DNA of 6,690 nt from Candidatus Uhrbacteria bacterium RIFOXYB12_FULL_58_10. Its GTDB lineage: Bacteria; Patescibacteriota; Patescibacteriia; UBA9934; GWF2-40-263. The stretch is from contig CALQZE010000018.1 of assembly GCA_943348955.1 (NCBI GenBank), forward strand, positions 1 to 6,690, in the 5' to 3' direction. Within the stretch, counting starts at the first letter, position 1. Each line of letters begins with the position of its first letter. The position numbers were made by a program, and so were the translations under genes. The notes below the pieces were generated by a model. The model worked only from the letters and a program-made list of their open reading frames with translations, made no database searches and was not told where the DNA came from. Of the stretch, positions 6,029 to 6,690 are shown piece after piece.

Positions 6029-6690
6029 TTACTTGAGTGCCTTCATGATGAGTTCCATCACCGTCGCGAGAATCGGGAGCAGGATCGCACCGACGAGTGC
6101 TTCGCCAGCGACGAGGCCGGCGGCAAACGGTCGTGCGTAGGATTCGTAACTTCCTTTTTCTTGCGGAGAGAACTTCTTCCAGATCGCGGCGATCACACTG
6201 CCCGTCGCGAGTGCGATCGTAAGTGGCGGAGGAAGAATGAGAGCGAAACCGAGAGCGGCCGGAATCGGCAGCCAAGAGAAGCGACGCTTCATGAGCAGAA
6301 GTTCGAGAACGATTCCGAGCAGTGCGGCGATCATGGAAGCTTCGTAGGCACCGCGCGGGAGAGCGATGATACCTTTCTCCATCACCATTGCGAGCGAAGC
6401 GATCTTGAGACTGGTCGGGGCGGTGAGTCCGTCGGGACCGATCCCGTAGGTGTGAACCAGCTGGTTGAACACCGGAACGAGCAAGAGCGCACCGATCGGA
6501 ATCACGAGCAGTTGGCACACGATGAGCGTGTTGAAGTGTCCTCCTAGTTTGCGCGCGATCCAGAAGGAGGCGAGAGTACTTTCGGAAGACGCTTGCGGAT
6601 CTGCACTGATGTGGGCCGCATTGAGATTCTGTTGGATGTGTTGCGGCCAGATGAGACCGAAGACGAATTGCGTTGCGTTCGTCATGAGCG
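6029..6690 (-). CDS. OPT-family oligopeptide/metal-chelate transporter, C-terminal part (5' end outside window)
   Basis: Secondary transporter of the cytoplasmic membrane; OPT proteins import oligopeptides or peptide-like metal chelates with protons. The visible part is about 220 residues, numbered from the internal ATG at 6685-6683. A soluble stretch (about 1-50) is followed by hydrophobic segments near 53-75, 94-110, 113-132, 138-170 and 186-212. Family signatures are Y-G-I-G (80-83) followed by L-T-A-P-T (87-91), L-P-I-P-A-A-L-G-F-A (139-148) with I-L-P-P-P, and A-A-G-L-V-A-G-E-A-L-V-G-A (188-200) near the end. OPT proteins usually exceed 500 residues, so several hundred are missing; the codon before the ATG is a sense codon and the frame stays open to the edge, so this ATG is unlikely to be the start. 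G+C is about 60% in two hand-counted 60-nt stretches, clearly above the neighbouring operon, with many C/G-ending codons. Substrate cannot be told from this fragment. Confidence 0.85.
   Translation of the reverse strand, partial: LMTNATQFVFGLIWPQHIQQNLNAAHISADPQASSESTLASFWIARKLGGHFNTLIVCQLLVIPIGALLLVPVFNQLVHTYGIGPDGLTAPTSLKIASLAMVMEKGIIALPRGAYEASMIAALLGIVLELLLMKRRFSWLPIPAALGFALILPPPLTIALATGSVIAAIWKKFSPQEKGSYESYARPFAAGLVAGEALVGAILLPILATVMELIMKALK

Noticed and set aside
5928..6140. 70-codon plus-strand frame after the inverted repeat
   Set aside because: It runs through both terminators and into the antisense of the OPT gene, and starts inside the palindrome arm.
6015..6518. A 167-codon arginine-rich open frame on the minus strand, overlapping the OPT gene
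   Set aside because: It lies in another frame of a G+C-rich gene with clear OPT signatures. Its Arg/Ser/Asp-rich composition is typical of a shadow frame.
6161..6547. A 128-codon plus-strand open frame opposite the OPT gene
   Set aside because: Antisense shadow: composition of E, R, D and H repeats without domain features, and no ribosome binding site or promoter recognised.

Overview
The window looks like chromosomal DNA from a bacterium using the standard code: TGA ends two genes and each is followed at once by a terminator. Base composition is moderate (about 37-45% G+C in three 60-nt stretches counted by hand inside the main genes) and rises to about 60% in the gene at the right edge. 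The gene content (a class II ribonucleotide reductase, a multi-helix DUF2914 membrane protein, an unnamed nuclease-like protein and an OPT transporter) reminds me of Patescibacteria/CPR genomes. That is an impression from memory, not a proof. Use of TGA as stop argues against the code-25 lineages (Gracilibacteria/Absconditabacteria).

Layout: (1) 1-2987, plus strand: nrdJ, the adenosylcobalamin-dependent ribonucleotide reductase, cut at its 5' end inside an ATP-cone; a strong, symmetric terminator follows at 2995-3026. (2) 3038-3580: a complete single-gene unit with a promoter (TTGACA plus extended -10), a ribosome binding site, a 151-residue protein of unknown function, and a terminator that starts inside the stop codon. 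(3) 3602-5879: a promoter and a two-gene operon. The first gene encodes a soluble 356-residue protein whose predicted fold order weakly suggests a PD-(D/E)XK-type nuclease core. Nine bases later comes a 370-residue protein with seven membrane segments and a C-terminal DUF2914 domain. (4) 5880-6028: a convergent intergenic region packed with three hairpins: an exceptional 21-bp perfect inverted repeat, a plus-strand terminator and a minus-strand terminator. (5) 6029-6690, minus strand: the C-terminal part of an OPT-family oligopeptide/metal-chelate transporter, cut at its 5' end by the window edge.

The genes do not form one obvious pathway. nrdJ supplies deoxyribonucleotides, and its adenosylcobalamin need implies cobalamin uptake or synthesis elsewhere. 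The OPT protein is an uptake carrier for peptides or peptide-metal chelates. The nuclease-like/DUF2914 pair is the least explained unit. No RNA genes, CRISPR arrays or insertion sequences were seen.
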